NCBI GenBank assembly: GCA_039720395.1 | Contig: CM077832.1 | Span: 23,337,607-23,401,606, forward strand | DNA from: Liquidambar formosana | Taxonomy: Eukaryota > Streptophyta > Magnoliopsida > Saxifragales > Altingiaceae | Reading direction: 5' to 3' | DNA: 64,000 bases | Shown here: positions 1-12,639 of the stretch, one piece after another | How positions within the stretch are numbered: position 1 is the stretch's first letter | How the letters are laid out: every line of letters begins with the position of its first letter | Position numbers and translations under genes: made by a program | The notes under the pieces: generated by a model | Databases searched by the model: none | What the model was told of the DNA's origin: nothing | The model's input: the letters and a program-made list of their open reading frames with translations, nothing else

Positions 1-2765
1 ATGCATGTTTTTGTTTTGTTTTTGAGTCTAGTCACTTGCATTAGTTTTCTAGAGTCACAAGGACAATGGATATGAATTTTGGTTCAAATTGGAGTTGATC
101 TTGAGGGATAATAAGAGCTTTTGTGACTTGAGGGGCATAATCGTCTTTTAAGTCCCAAACTTTTCATTTGACCTTGGAATGATCTCCAAATTGTCAATTG
201 GAGTTCATATGGATGCATATGAGATATTTCTAGGTTCAATTTGGTAAGTCAATGGCTCGAGATTAAAATGGCTCGATGTAGTTCAAGTTGGTTAATTGAC
301 CCTTCCTTGGGTTAGCTCTAATTGACTCACAATTACCAACCAAATCTTTTCAAATTGACTTTCATTAGTCATCATTTTACCCTCAAAAGTGTTTCATGAA
401 GTTCAATTTTGATATGGCCTGATGATGAGTTTAGTGTGGTTATTTACGGATTATCCTTGAAGAATTAGTGCGAATCACAGCATGAGATTTTTGGTTAAAA
501 TGAAAAGAAAATTATTTTATTAAATTAGCCATTTTTATCATGACACTAACACGTGTACGTATGTGATGAGTGTGTGTACGCACATACAATACATGTGCAT
601 GCGTGTTAGCGGTCAGTCTCCCAATTTTTATAAAAGACAATTTCCTTTTCCTATTCAGATTAGAAGTCTTTTATCATTATAAAATACCTTTTGATTATTC
701 TCCAAAGAAACCTAGTCCAGGAAGGAAAGGGAAACTCCAGATTTCAGCTATAAATACTCTCTTAATGTCTTTAAACAAGGGGGAGGAGAAGAGGGTTTGG
801 AGGGAGTGAAATTCGTCATAATTCAGCAGCAGATTTTCTGAAAACTAGCAGTCGTATTTTAATCATAACTTTTTCATCCGAAGTCAGAATTTGATGAAAT
901 TAGTCTTGTTAGAAAGATAATTCAATTCTCTACAACTTTGTATTTCACAAGCTTTGTCCAAATCCAACGTTTTCATACTCAAAAACGCGATTGAAGTTGC
1001 TGCTGCTGCAAAGTGACGAAAATCACTTTTCTTTTCTCTTGTTCTCTTTTTGTTTTCTATTTCTTTTCAAAGTTGAGTGAGTTTTGATCTCTTTGCTGTG
1101 ATACCACTTTGACAAAGAGGAGGATTCGTGTTGGTTTGATTCACTCTAAAGACCTGAGGAGCCACAAACAATTACAAACACAAGGGGAGCCACTTTATGC
1201 ATTAATACTTGAGTGTTTGAGAGAGAATAAGGTATTCTCCTTCTCTATTCAAGCTTAAACTAGGTTTTCATATGGGTTAGGCTTATTGCATGTTAAAAGT
1301 AGCCTTTTTTATCATGTATTAACACTCTAGCTTGTTAATATACATGGAATATCTATTGTTTATCTACTGTTTAGCATGCTTTAGGGCTGTCCTTTAGGTT
1401 TCAATGCATAGTTATGATTCTTGTGCTCCTGTTTGTCCTTGTGCTAGGATTAGTGGCATTGCATGTTAGAGTTAGGATTTTCATCATGTTATATTGCTTT
1501 AGTTAGTTAATATGCATGATTTAATTTCTGTTTAGTTTGGTTTTAGCATGATTAAAGTATGTCTTGTGAGTTTTTAAGCATATTTGTGAGTTTAGGGTTT
1601 TAGAGTCATTGTTTCGTGTTTGTTTTCATATAGCATGATAAAGTAGACTTTTTTATTGGTTTTTCTTCGTGTTTGCTGTATATGTTTTTCATATGGAGTA
1701 AATATGATGTTTTTGCATGCATGTTAGTATGTTTTAGGGTTTTTTATGCATGATATGGTTCTAGGAATATGTTAGGACTTATTATTGTTCGCTGTTTTGC
1801 TGTTAGCATGCTTAGTGGATGATTTTTAGGCCATGATACTATTCTGTCCAGATTTGCATATCATTGTTTTTGCATGGTTTTGAGCACTTGTAAGGGTGCA
1901 AATAGGTGTGGTATTTGTCCTATGGCAAATAGGGCTGCTTATGTCTGAAATAGCTAATGTTTGGAGTAATTGCGCTCAGGTAAGTGGGTGTGAAGGTGCC
2001 CCAATTCACCTTTCTTCTTAACTCATTCTCTTCTCCCTATCTAGGGTTAATTTTTAATACAAGTCTATGGTTTAATCAAAGGTTTCCTTCATAAATAAAA
2101 TTCTGGTTTTTATTAAAGTTTCCATTTTATGGAGTTCTTTCTAAAATCAAACTTTCTATCAAATTCAACTCTCTTGATCAAATAAGGAAACCTAGGGTTT
2201 TAACCATAGGTTTATATTAGGTTTTAACCCTAATTCTAATCGAACTACGTGGACTTTGATCCATGTATTTCGCTGCATGGTACGTAGGCGCTCTTCGTGA
2301 GGCTCAAGTCCGTTCTAGGATACAAGCATCCTAGGTTTATTTTTGTTTTCTTTTCTTCTTTTTCTTTTTCTGTTTTTATGCGCTTATTATGCATGGATGG
2401 ATGAATGAAATATATGATATGCATGCGATTCTTGTGATGATATACTTGCTGATTTTTGTATGGAAAGATCTTGATTTAGCCCAAATGAACTGAGAGACCG
2501 AAAGGGTGACATGGGTGCCTATAGGCTTTGCCTAGAACCTTCCCATGTCATAACTTAGCCTCCGAATCCCCGATTTCTTTGGTTTTCAAAAGATTGGTTT
2601 TTGCCTTTCCTTTTTTATGGAGTCATTCAAATTGTTTTCCTAAAACAAACTATTTTTAGGGTTTTCCTTGTTTCCTTTAAAAAATAAGGTGGCGACTCCT
2701 TTCCTTTTTCTTTTTCAAACCCATTTTCTTTCAATCCCTTGTGGGCCCAATTTCCGGGGTTCACA
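1..2765 (+). mobile_element. Long LTR (family G), 3' part only; runs off the window start
   Basis: It ends in GGGTTCACA at 2765 and matches the complete LTR at 14568-17560 along most of its length, starting about 60 bases into that copy. The match is strongest near the end, where both carry a block around GAACTACGTGGAC and TACGTAGGCGC. Such blocks are common in the R/U5 part of plant gypsy-type LTRs. No coding region was recognised; the short ORFs inside are not conserved with the second copy. At its right edge the sequence passes directly into copia-element leader sequence, which is also found next to an AATTGG at 21.86 kb and 53.6 kb. This LTR is therefore an insertion into that element. 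The superfamily (gypsy) is inferred from LTR architecture only. Confidence 0.8.
748..756 (+). promoter_or_regulatory. Putative LTR TATA box
   Basis: CTATAAATA lies in the U3-like part of the LTR, in a position roughly equivalent to the TATATAAA of the complete copy at 15.52 kb. Prediction from motif and position only. Confidence 0.35.
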
Positions 2766-3206
2766 GATTGGTTTAAGGGGTATAGTCCATAATCATCATC
2801 CATCCATAACCATACAATCATATTGCATAATAAAGGAAATAACTATAAGCAATAAACATATGGGCATTCATGGTAACTCTATTGATTGGTTTTCATTAAT
2901 CTCATTAATGTGTCCTAATCTTATTAGGAGATGCATAAGTTCTTGAATTAATTAAGTCTTAACATTTAGGACATTTAATTTCAATTAATCAAATCAATTG
3001 AAACATATAAAGTCCCCTAATAAAACTCTAATATCAAATATTAGGATCTTTTTAATTAAACAAAAACAATTTAATTTAATTAAAATTTCCAGATTTTTAT
3101 TTAATCCTAAATTGTGTTTTAAACCATTTAAAACAATATAAAATTAATCACCATTAATTAAATAATCAATTTCGGAATTAAATAAAATCATTTTATTAAT
3201 TAATTA

Positions 3207-3771
3207 GTGCATTAGGGTTTCCTAAAACCCTAAACCTTAAATGCATTAACTCTAAACCCTAAGTGTAACCCTAATGCATTAAATGCCTTATGATTGGTCA
3301 ATTAATGACCAATCATTTAAACCCTAGGTTTATACGGTATTAATGATTAGGATTAGGGTTTAATTAATGCCACCTAGGATATTAATTACTCCTAATTAAT
3401 ATGCACTAATTAGGGTTTCTAAAACCCTAAACCTTAAACCTATTAAATGCCAATGATTAATTACTAAACCATTAATGATCATGATTGGTCATTAATGACC
3501 AATCATTTAACCCTAGGTTAGACACATTAATTACTAGGTTTAGTTATTTATTAATGCATTAATAGAATTAGGGTTTAATTAATATGAATTAGGGTTTCCT
3601 AAACCCTAAACCCTAGACATCATAAATGCAATTAATTATACCCTAATGATTAATAACCATGATTGGTCAATTAATGACCAATCATTAAACACTTTAATTA
3701 TGGTAATTAATAGCTCAATTAGGGTTTTAATTAATGCCATTAATAGATTTAGGGTTTCATCATTAAAGGGA
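3207..3771. repeat. Three diverged tandem units with telomere-box motifs and a CCAAT palindrome
   Basis: Units begin at about 3207, 3409 and 3589 (roughly 180-200 bp each). Each opens with ATTAGGGTTTC and AAACCCTAA motifs and carries an inverted repeat of the form ATGATTGGTCA..TGACCAATCAT (about 3291, 3481 and 3660). The middle palindrome is perfect over 26 bases. Corresponding blocks in the other two copia copies have only two units. Confidence 0.8.
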
Positions 3772-5146
3772 ATTAGGGTTTCTTAAGAAACCCTAAGGCT
3801 GCCGCCACCTATAGTGGGCTGCCATGGCTAGGCAAGGCTGCCATGGCTTGGCTAGGCCATGGGAGCCCATGGCCAGCAAAGGGGAACTCAAGTCAGGGTG
3901 TGGGCCAAGCCCATGGACACGTGTAGAGTGGCCAAGAGGGCTGTCTTCTTCAAAGAACATTAGGGTTTCAAGAACCTAGTGCTGGCACCACCATTGGAGG
4001 ACCTCCAAGGTCACAAAAGTTTCTAAAACTTAATCAATTCGACTCCACCAACAAAACCAGCTTTTGTATCATGTCCCTACATGAATTACTAAGCTAATTG
4101 AAGTGGTTTGGATGATCAAATCATCCCCAATTTTTCTAAACAATTCAAGAACAGTAGGCTGTCCAGAATTTGACAGCATACTGTCCATGATCACAAATTG
4201 ATTTAAAACCCAGCAAGATGATTAATTCAGGCTACCAAATTATTTTTCCTAGTATCCTACATGTCTTAGGAAACTAATAAAATTGGTTTCATGCAATTTG
4301 GAGTTCCCTAGCTCAAGATATGAACAAAACTCCATTGATGACTTTCTGCAGAAAAACAGCCTGCTGTGTTCTTCCAAGAAATCAAACTTTTGATTCTTTA
4401 TGCATCAAGACTCCTTTGAAACTTAAAGAATATGATCTATACATCATATATCATCATCCTATAATGATTATTCATCAATTTTACAGAAGTATCTAATCAT
4501 AACAGTAGCAAGAACCCTAGGGTTCTAAAACCCAGATTCAAACATGGTGGTCTTCTCCTTCTTCCTTCTGTTCTAGACTCATAATCCAATTATGATGCAT
4601 ACGAATGCTTGGGAACCTTTCTCTACCATGTCTAGAACATAACCCAAGTGGTGGCAATCATTGCCATGCCTTTGATCTCCATCAAAAACTCACAATTGTG
4701 GCTGTTACATCATTCCCGAGCAAAACTGTCTTTCCTGACAGCCTGTAGTAAAAAATTCATAACTTTCACTACAAAACTCGGATCAATGAACCGTTTGTTG
4801 GGTTGTAAAGCTGATTCGAAGAGCTTTCTAACCATATATGGCTCGAAAATTTTGGAGAAGAACTCTGATTTTTGCATGCAAAACAAGATGACGGTTTTTC
4901 ATGGCTACCATGAAAACTGTTCTTCTTCTTCTCCAAACTCAATCCCTATTCAACTCTTGAATAACCAGCAGCTCTAAAACTTATTTTAGAAGAGGAGTAG
5001 AAGGAGAATTAACCTAGGGTTCATAAACCCTAGGTTTGGCCATGAGAGGGAAACCATTCTAATGCATGAACATAAATTCCAGATTTATTAACCAATCAAT
5101 TTACCATAAATTCCAGCCTATATGCAGTTTGTATTAGGCATAATCA

Positions 5147-5160
5147 TGGCTCTGATACCA
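5147..5160 (-). promoter_or_regulatory. Primer-binding site, initiator tRNA-Met type
   Basis: On the minus strand this reads TGGTATCAGAGCCA, the usual plant retrotransposon site complementary to the 3' end of initiator tRNA-Met. It starts two bases after the LTR terminus, which fixes the element's orientation as minus. Confidence 0.9.
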
Positions 5161-5161
5161 C

Positions 5162-6853
5162 TGTTGGGAATCTAACTAGAGAGGAAAAACTACAAAGGCG
5201 GAATTAAAATTTTTCCTACGATTCCCAAAGCCATGAATCTTAATTATGCTTAATACAAAACAAAAACCCTAACTAGAAGAGGGTAGAATTACTTACAGTT
5301 TGATATGGTCTTCTCCTTTATGCTCCAAGCTTTTTCTTCTCCTTTTTGCTCCAAGCTTTGTCTCCGGACAGCGGTGAAAGAGCAGCCTAAGTGTGCTGCC
5401 TCCAACAGTATCCACACCTAGCTAGAGCTTGTTGTCCTTTCCTTCTTCTTCCTTATGGTTGCTAGAGGTGGAGAAGAGGGAGAGAGAGAGAGGGAGAGCT
5501 GTAATTTTTCTAGCCAGCCCTTGGGAGAATGAATGTCCTCTTGTGATCCCCACATAATGGGCATTTATATAGCCCATTAATAGGGCCGGCCATAGAGGGA
5601 TTCCTAACCCTAGTGGAATTTGTGTAATTACTCTTAATTACACAACTGGCCCACTAGTTTGCATCAAATACAAATTAGCCCCTTAAAGAACTTCTCTTTA
5701 ATCACTTATACCCTTTCTCTCATAGACAATCAAGCTCTCTTAGCATGATCAGTGTGTGACCCATTGGGTTCACATCATCAAGTAGTAGGAATAGCACATG
5801 TTGTGCACAATGGAATACTTTCCATTAAAGGGTCTAATTGAAACTCCTTTCAATTCCCTAATTGATTATAACTCATTTATATCAATTAGGGCTTTTACTA
5901 ACCATGAGTAACACCTAGCATATGGCTCATGGTGTGGTCCTTAATGAGATGAATAGTAATTTACAAAGAACCCTTCTGTTATAGTTTATAGGTTACAATT
6001 CCATCCTTCCATCAACACAATGTCTCCAATTAAACTAATAGGACATGGAAGTCTGTCAAGTCCCTAATTCAATTACTTTATACTCATTCATTAATATCAA
6101 CTCAATGATGAACTTATGGAAACTCCTTTCCATATTCATTCTACTATGGGCCCATGGATTTAATGAGTTATATTCAATTAATGCTATATGAGACATTCAC
6201 TCCCTTTTTCCTGAGAGTGATGGATTCCTTGTTGATCACTCACATGCCTTCACACATATAGCAGTAGGGCCAATGAACACCCTTACAGACCCTGAATAGG
6301 ATCTGCACTTAGTGTTATCAAACTTCTAAAGCTACATGCATAAGACAACCATGGTGTCTCAGGTCTAAGGATTACTTGTACCACTATAATAATGAGAAAC
6401 TGATTGACAGGCAGGTTAAAACTCCATTCAGTTTATCTCATATCTTTGGTCACATTCAGTGTACCTATTCTTATAATAGGCACCCACTTGTTGGTTGTAG
6501 TGTCTCCACACAAATAGCTTGAGACAAGCTATCCTCTTATAGAGTCAACCTAACAAGTGCTAGTCCTATGGTTCATTACTGTCCATCATAGTGAACCTTC
6601 AACTAGGAATGATTTAGGAGTTTAGTACAGAGATATATTTAGAGTCTCAAAATTACAACCCTTTGTAATTTCATATTCTCAACTCTAACTCCATGGACAT
6701 ATTATGTAAATATAAACGATGCATATAAACATAATAGAATAAGCCCTTTTATTAAATCAATAATAAATGTGACATGCATAAATGAAATCAATTGATTGTT
6801 CCTAATCCCTAAACAATCATCTCTATGATTGGCTCTAGGGCATAATCCTAACA
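5162..6853 (-). mobile_element. Copia-family element 1: 5' LTR (subfamily A)
   Basis: A 1692-bp LTR; on the plus strand it begins TGTTGGGAATC and ends ATCCTAACA, so it has the TG..CA ends and a short imperfect terminal inverted repeat. It belongs to a subfamily shared with the solo LTR at 38361-40046 (GAATCTAACTAG at the edge and a duplicated TGCTCCAAGCTT block), distinct from the four GAATCGAACAAG copies. On the minus strand a CTATATAAATG motif near 5570 is a likely TATA box. The expected duplicate of the right-hand target site cannot be seen because the element's other end is outside the window. Confidence 0.9.
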
Positions 6854-7054
6854 ACAACTTGATGTAAAGAATTCTTATTTGCCATAGCATATTGACGAAC
6901 CCAAAATATTGGTGAGTCCGCTATTAAATGATTGTTGTTGGCATGTATTGTAGTTGGAAATTACATTGGCATTTTTATATTGTCATTTATAATTTGACGA
7001 TGATAATCCATGATTGTTTTACTTTTATTTTTTCTAAGATGAACAATTAAAGCA

Positions 7055-7493
7055 ATGTCGTCTACGACCAACAACCCTCCACCCAATTGTTTGAGAGCAG
7101 CCCCTAAATTGTGTAATTGCGGACATCGAGCTGTCTTGAAGATATCGCATAAGATACATAGTAGATATTGCCTTTTTTATTCATGCCCTGGTTACATTGT
7201 GAGTAATATGCAACTCCTCAAATATGTTCGTACTTTTGTTTATTTCTTATCTATATTTTAACAATATTGAAACTTATCAGGAACGGAACGGAAACAATTG
7301 CCATTTCTTCTCTTGGTGTGAGCCTATAGATGATGTGCATAACAGTGGTGATGAGGCATCATCCACATTCCAATCAGATGTAACTAATCATGGGCGATAT
7401 AATAACATCCTACCTACAGCGATGGAGTTTTGGATAATTGTCCGAGTGTTAATTATCTTGTCCATATTGTATTTGGCTTTAAATAAACTATGA
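7055..7493 (+). CDS. GRF-type zinc-finger protein, two exons (about 118 aa)
   Basis: Exon 1 is 7055-7198 (48 codons) and exon 2 is 7281-7493. The 82-base intron 7199-7280 has GT..AG ends, and splicing keeps frame. The joined protein carries one GRF zinc finger at about residues 20-65: CNCG, then a basic stretch, FYSCPG, and finally CHFFSW, which is the C-x-C..C..C spacing of the family. The C-terminus (about residues 95-118) is a strongly hydrophobic helix, probably a membrane anchor. Short plant proteins with one GRF finger and a C-terminal hydrophobic helix are a known, highly multiplied group of uncertain function, often near transposons; the finger is expected to bind nucleic acid. No stop or frameshift is seen. 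It is transcribed toward the palindromic array at 7.8 kb. It could be a host gene or a transposon passenger. Confidence 0.65.
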
Positions 7494-7815
7494 CTATGTG
7501 TCGATTATGTACCTTGTCAAGTTTGTAATTAAACATTTTGGATCCCAATCAAATGGTTTCCCTTCAGAAAGATTGCCATATTGTTTGGCTATTGCAATTG
7601 TGGAATGAATGCATTACTTGATGTCGTTTCTCTTGTCATATCTTAGTTTAACTTAGGTTTAATAAAGGTATTCATCGATCAAACAGGTATACTATAGATG
7701 GCATTGCAAATGACCATTTCTTGATTGCAAGAGGAATATGACAACATTTGAATAACACTTTGTAATTGTAAGGTTAAACACATTTATAATTAATTTAATT
7801 TGCCTTTAACCTACC

Positions 7816-8300
7816 TCTCCCACCCACTTTTATGTAGCTATAATGCAGTGCAGATGGTTGTCTCAAGTGAAAAAAATAAAATAGCCAACTATACCCACTT
7901 TTAGTTGGGTATATTGCATGCCGATGGTTTTCTCAGGTGAAAAAAGAAATAGGCAACTACCCCACTTTTAGTTGGCTATATTGCAAGGTAGATGGGTTTC
8001 TCATGTGAAAACAAAAAAAAAAAAAAAAAAAAAAGCCAACTGCACCCACTTTTAGTTGGCTATATTGCAAGGCAGATGGGTTTGTCAGGTGGGAAAAAAA
8101 AAATATCCAACTACACCCACTTTTAGTTGGCTATATTGAAAGGCAGATGGTTTTCGCCTGTGAAAAAAAAAATAAAATTAGCCAACTACACCCACTTTTA
8201 GTTGGCTATATTGCATGGCAGATGGTATTCTCATGTGGGAAAAAAAAATATATTTAGCCAACTACACCCACTTTTAGTTGGCTATATTGGCAGGCAGATG
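7816..8300. repeat. Palindromic minisatellite array 1 (about 6-7 units, 70-75 bp)
   Basis: Cores starting near 7883, 7952, 8035, 8105, 8180 and 8256 read AGCCAACTA..TAGTTGGCTA, an inverted repeat around CACCCACTTTT. They are separated by a spacer of the type TTGCAAGGCAGATGG..GTG plus an A-run. A partial unit precedes at about 7830. The units are the reverse complement of those in the array at 27.4 kb. Confidence 0.9.
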
Positions 8301-8600
8301 GTGCAAAAAAATGTGCAAAAATATGTAGCTAGTGGCTCGAATCAAGAATCACATTCCACCTTCCGCTTTTCGCCTTCTCACGTTCTTTCTTTAGAATCTG
8401 GAATCACATTCCAAATTTAGTGTCACCAGGAAATAAAAACCATATTTCAAGGACCTAAACATGCAAATTTACATAGGAATTTTTTTTAAAATTATCATAA
8501 ACAATCCATAATAAATTCAGGAGGTATTTACCTTTTTACCTTTATATATAATTAGAACCAAGATCCATTAACTAGAATGTGCCAGGACCAACCAACTTTA
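8301..8600. other. No gene seen
   Basis: AT-rich sequence up to the solo LTR. A segment near 8540-8580 resembles, weakly, segments at about 11,100-11,150 and 17,605-17,640. Confidence 0.5.
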
Positions 8601-10258
8601 TGTTGGGAATCGAACAAGAGGGAAAAATAGAAGTGCGGAATATAAAAATTTTTTCCTACGATTCCTAATCCCATGAATCTAACTATGCATAACACAAAAT
8701 CAAACCCTAACTACAAAGAGGGTTAGAACACTTACAGAATTTTTGTCTTCTCCTTTTTGCTCCAAGCTTTGATTCCGGACAGCGGTGAATGAGCAGCCCA
8801 AGTGTACTGCCTCCAACGGTATCCACACCTAGCTAGAGTTTCAAGTCCTTTCTTTCTTCTTCCTTGTTGTTGCTAAAGGTGGAGAAGAGAGAGAGAGAGA
8901 AGAGAGCCTCCAAGGGGCTGGACGGCTAGGGTTTATTGTGCAAGCCTTCTTATGCCATGTCACACATAAGTGTGACTTATATAGGCAGCCCACTAAAGGG
9001 GGCTGGCCATGGGGAAGAAACCCTAATAGGGTTATGTGTAATTACACTTAATTGCACATTAACCCCTATTATTTGTATCAAATACAAATAGGCCTATAAA
9101 GAACTATTCTTTATTCACTAAAACCCTTTCTCTCATGGACTTTAAAGCCCTTCTTGCATGATCAGTGTGTGACCCATTGGGTTCACATCATTAAGTAGTA
9201 GGAATAGCACGAGGTGTGCACAATGGAACTCTTTCCATTTAGGGTCTAATTGGAACTCCTTCCAATTCCCTAATTGATTATAACACTTATATCAATTAGG
9301 GCTTCTACTAACCATGAGTAACACCTAGCATATGGCTCATGGTGTGGTCCTTAATGAGGTGAATAGTCATTTACAAAGAACCCTTCTGTTATAGTTTATA
9401 GGTTACAATTGCATCCTTCCTTCAACACAATGTCTCCAATTGAACTAATAGGACATGGAAGTCTGTCAAGTCCCTAGTTCAATTACTTTATACTCATTCA
9501 TAGATATCAACTCATAGATGAACTCATGAAACTCTTTTCATATTCATCCTACCATGGCCATGGATTTAATGAGTTATATTATGAATGCTATATGAGACAT
9601 TCTCTCTCTTTTTCCTGAGAGTGATGGATCCCTTGTTGATCACTCACATGCCTTCATACACATAGCAGTAGGGCCAATAAACACCTTTGCAGACCCCTGA
9701 ATAGGATCTGCACTTAGTGTTATCAAACTTCTAAAGCTACATGCATAAGGCAACTATGGTGTCTCAGGTCTAAGGATTACTTGTACCACTATAACAATGA
9801 GAAACTGATTGACAGGCAGGATAAAACTCCATTCAGTTTATCTCATATCTTTGGTCACATTCAGTGTACCTATTCTTATAATAGGCACCCACTTGTTGAT
9901 TGTAGTGTCTCCACACAAATAGCTTGAGACTAGCTATCCTCCTATAGAGTCAACCTAACAAGTGCTAGTCCTATGGTTCACTACTGTCCATCATAGTGAA
10001 CCTTCAACTAGGAATGCTTAAGGAGTTTAGTACAGAGATATATCTATAGTCTCAAAATTACAACTCTTTGTAATTCCATATTCTCAACTCTAACTCCATG
10101 GACATATTATGTAAATATAAATGATGCATATAAACATAATAGAATAAGCCCTTTTATTAAATCAATAATAAATGTGACATACATAAATGAAATCAAATGA
10201 TTGTTCCTAATCCCTAAACAATCATCTCTATGATTGGCTCTAGGGCATAATCCTAACA
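8601..10258 (-). mobile_element. Solo copia-family LTR (subfamily B), TSD CTTTA
   Basis: A 1658-bp LTR with TGTTGGGAATC..ATCCTAACA ends, flanked by the perfect 5-bp direct repeat CTTTA (8596-8600 and 10259-10263). No internal element sequence is attached on either side. This is the product of recombination between two LTRs of a once complete insertion. The minus-strand orientation is taken from the complete copies. Confidence 0.95.
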
Positions 10259-10356
10259 CTTTATGCCTATATGGCTACATCCAAAGCATGAGTACTAGTT
10301 GAGCTAACAACCAAAACCTGTCTTCTCACAGCATGCAACCTAATTCAATATTTAAA

Positions 10357-10577
10357 GGCATGTTTGCGTGTCCAAACGGAAATTAAACAATTAATGGTAT
10401 TTTACATAGTATTAAAGGCACAAAGCATTTTAATGTATTTGTAAAATTGATCCAATAACACCAACTATGGTGATGATTCTAATGTTTGTAATTAGTCTCC
10501 TTTAAGATGATGGAATTGTGCCTTTAATACTATGTAAAATACACTTTAATTTGCATTTGGACAACCAAATAGGGTCC
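10357..10577. mobile_element. Foldback MITE, about 221 bp
   Basis: The two ends form a long imperfect inverted repeat of about 65 bp. The left arm contains TTTACATAGTATTAAAGGCA and the right arm its exact complement near 10,513-10,540; the tips read GGCATGTTTG and, inverted, GGACCCTATTTGG. The flanks are AAA on both sides. The tips and short target site suggest a PIF/Tourist-like MITE, though AAA is not the canonical TWA target. No coding potential. Confidence 0.75.
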
Positions 10578-12639
10578 AAAAAAGATCCCAGATTTTACAC
10601 TAGTGTCTCTTTTGCTGCAGAAACCTAGTTCACTAGAAAAATCAAGTACCCTACTACATAGTGAATCAGCTTAATCAGTACATGTGGTAGGGTAACTGCC
10701 AGGAGAGTGAGCCAGGTGGGATTTGAGGTGGAGATAACCACATTGAAGTGAAAATTTTAATTCTATAACACCTGCTGGGATATGTCATTCCATAGCTTGC
10801 TTTTAAGTTGTAAGTACAATAGATACAACTAGTTTGTGCAGCAATTCCAATCCTGAGATAAAGGGAGTAACCCCCTAAATAAACAATAGGTAGGTGCTCT
10901 TATCATATGAAAGTTATAAGTGAACAAAACCACCTCAACACCAATGCTTAACTGTACCATCAGCTCAATGATACCATCATTTAAATAGTATCATGTTGAA
11001 TTTACTTGCAAAATTATAACATCCTTGACCTTCCTTATTAGAAAAACTGTGCAATGCTTGAACCGCAAAAATATATAACATAAGCGTTTATAAATTTTTA
11101 TAGTATCTACCTTTATATATTAAAACCAATATCTATTACATAGAAGGGCAATATGTTGGTCTGAAAAGTTGATAATATTAATAAACTCATACACGAATAT
11201 AAAAAATTAAATAAATAAACAAATATACATATACATATATTCACTAAGGTTAAGGATCATATATCTTACATTGTTGTTGATTAAATTGTGGAGAGCAATT
11301 ACACTTCGGATGAGGGAAGAAAGATATGTAACTAACATCATATCATTTGTTTTCACTGCACCGAGAAGTATATCGACAATCGAGGAAAAAATTAAAATTA
11401 ATTGAACTCAAGAGACATACAAATACAAGAAGCAAAGAAATCTTGACATTGGTTTCTTCACCTGCAAAAGCCTTAATTAAGTCGACCGTATTGAGATTTG
11501 GACATAGGTTGAACACATTCTACAAGAAGAATTTTGAAAGATCCAAAATTTATTTCACAGTCATTGTGATTGGTAGTGGTATAATAAAAAAGAAAATCAC
11601 CACTACCAAAAGAAATAAGGAAAAAGATGGTTTGAGTAATTCCTTTTGAATCCAGACTATAGACAAGAATATATTGAAATTCCACAATTGTATACCATTT
11701 TAAATTATGCAACGAAGTCACTAAAATTGAGTGTCAATCTGCACACAAATACAAGGTATTTGACAAGAAACCCTCAAAACAAATGGGGGAATAACCGTGA
11801 TCCTAATAAAAGAAGATAGCCAAGGCATTAAAATGAAAAGACCTTTTATTCTTATCATAGTCCACACCACTAGAAAAGTTCTACTCTACATATACATGTT
11901 CAATAACTTTATCAAAATGGTGAAATGAGATACAGAAAGATATAATCAAGCACTTTAAAGACTAAAAACCTAAGTTCCGATGGTGCTATGTTGTGGGTAT
12001 TCCCAATTCTTTGGGTTGGACATCGATTATGACCAAGACATGATTAACTGGTGAGAATCTCTTCTCCATCATAACATACTAAAAAAATCCACCCTGTCCA
12101 GTGGATGAAATGAAACAGTTTTAAATCCAAAGGGATAGCACCAACTAATGTGATATTTTAATTTCCCCAAACATGGTCTGATCAAAGAGCAGAAAAGCAG
12201 TTATTTGCACCTAGAAAGGGTACTACTTATCGGAATAATATAAAATAGCTTAGAATATAATCATAATCTACCCATCAATGTGATGCCCCTCCAAAAACTT
12301 TAAAAACCAAGGCCCATCATCTCATGGGATCCATAATTGACATTAATTTTTGTTGAAACAAATTAAAGTATTATAAAACATGCATCTCAATTGCGAATAA
12401 CACTCCATATAACCTAACCACTCACGGTAAGCTTATGATAAGCTTGTGCTACTCGGGTTCTACTTCTTCTTGTGCAAATCAAAAGTGCACGTCCTTATCT
12501 CTACCTAGTTATCCTTATCAAAGTGAGACCTCAAGTGAATTTGAGTTACTGATGTTTCGAACATCTCTCTCTCAAATCAGGATAAAAATGTATTTATAAT
12601 TTTAAATAAGGATAATATTGTCAATCAAAGGTTTTTCTG
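10578..12639. other. No recognisable gene; AT-rich
   Basis: The longest ORF here (11347-11649, plus) is low-complexity lysine-rich and overlaps an equally unconvincing minus-strand ORF. A 36-bp near-perfect direct repeat (TTATCTCTACCTAGTTATCC) lies at about 12,494 and 12,640. Confidence 0.6.

Larger units (their letters stand above)
2766..5161 (-). mobile_element. Copia-family element 1: leader fragment of the internal region
   Basis: The stretch matches the leader of the two other copies (about 21.86-24.1 kb and 53.6-55.86 kb), including the motif around GGTTTAAGGGGTATAGTCC at its left edge and the primer-binding site at its right edge. The element is on the minus strand, so this is the region just downstream of the 5' LTR and before any gag. 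It has no convincing coding region. The 110-codon plus-strand ORF near 4648 is antisense to the element. Everything further 3' in the element lies beyond the inserted family-G LTR and out of the window. It is more diverged from the other two copies than they are from each other. Confidence 0.85.

Noticed and set aside
3180..3790. Interstitial telomere tract
   Set aside because: The AAACCCTA motifs are isolated and set in unique sequence in a repeated element leader, not a run of telomere repeats.
4648..4977. A plus-strand ORF of about 92-109 codons recurring in all three copia leaders (also 23,567 and 55,325)
   Set aside because: It is antisense to the element, matches no family I know, and its length varies through indels; conservation reflects copying of the element.
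11347..11649. 100-codon lysine-rich ORF
   Set aside because: Low complexity, overlapped by an equal ORF on the other strand, no domain.
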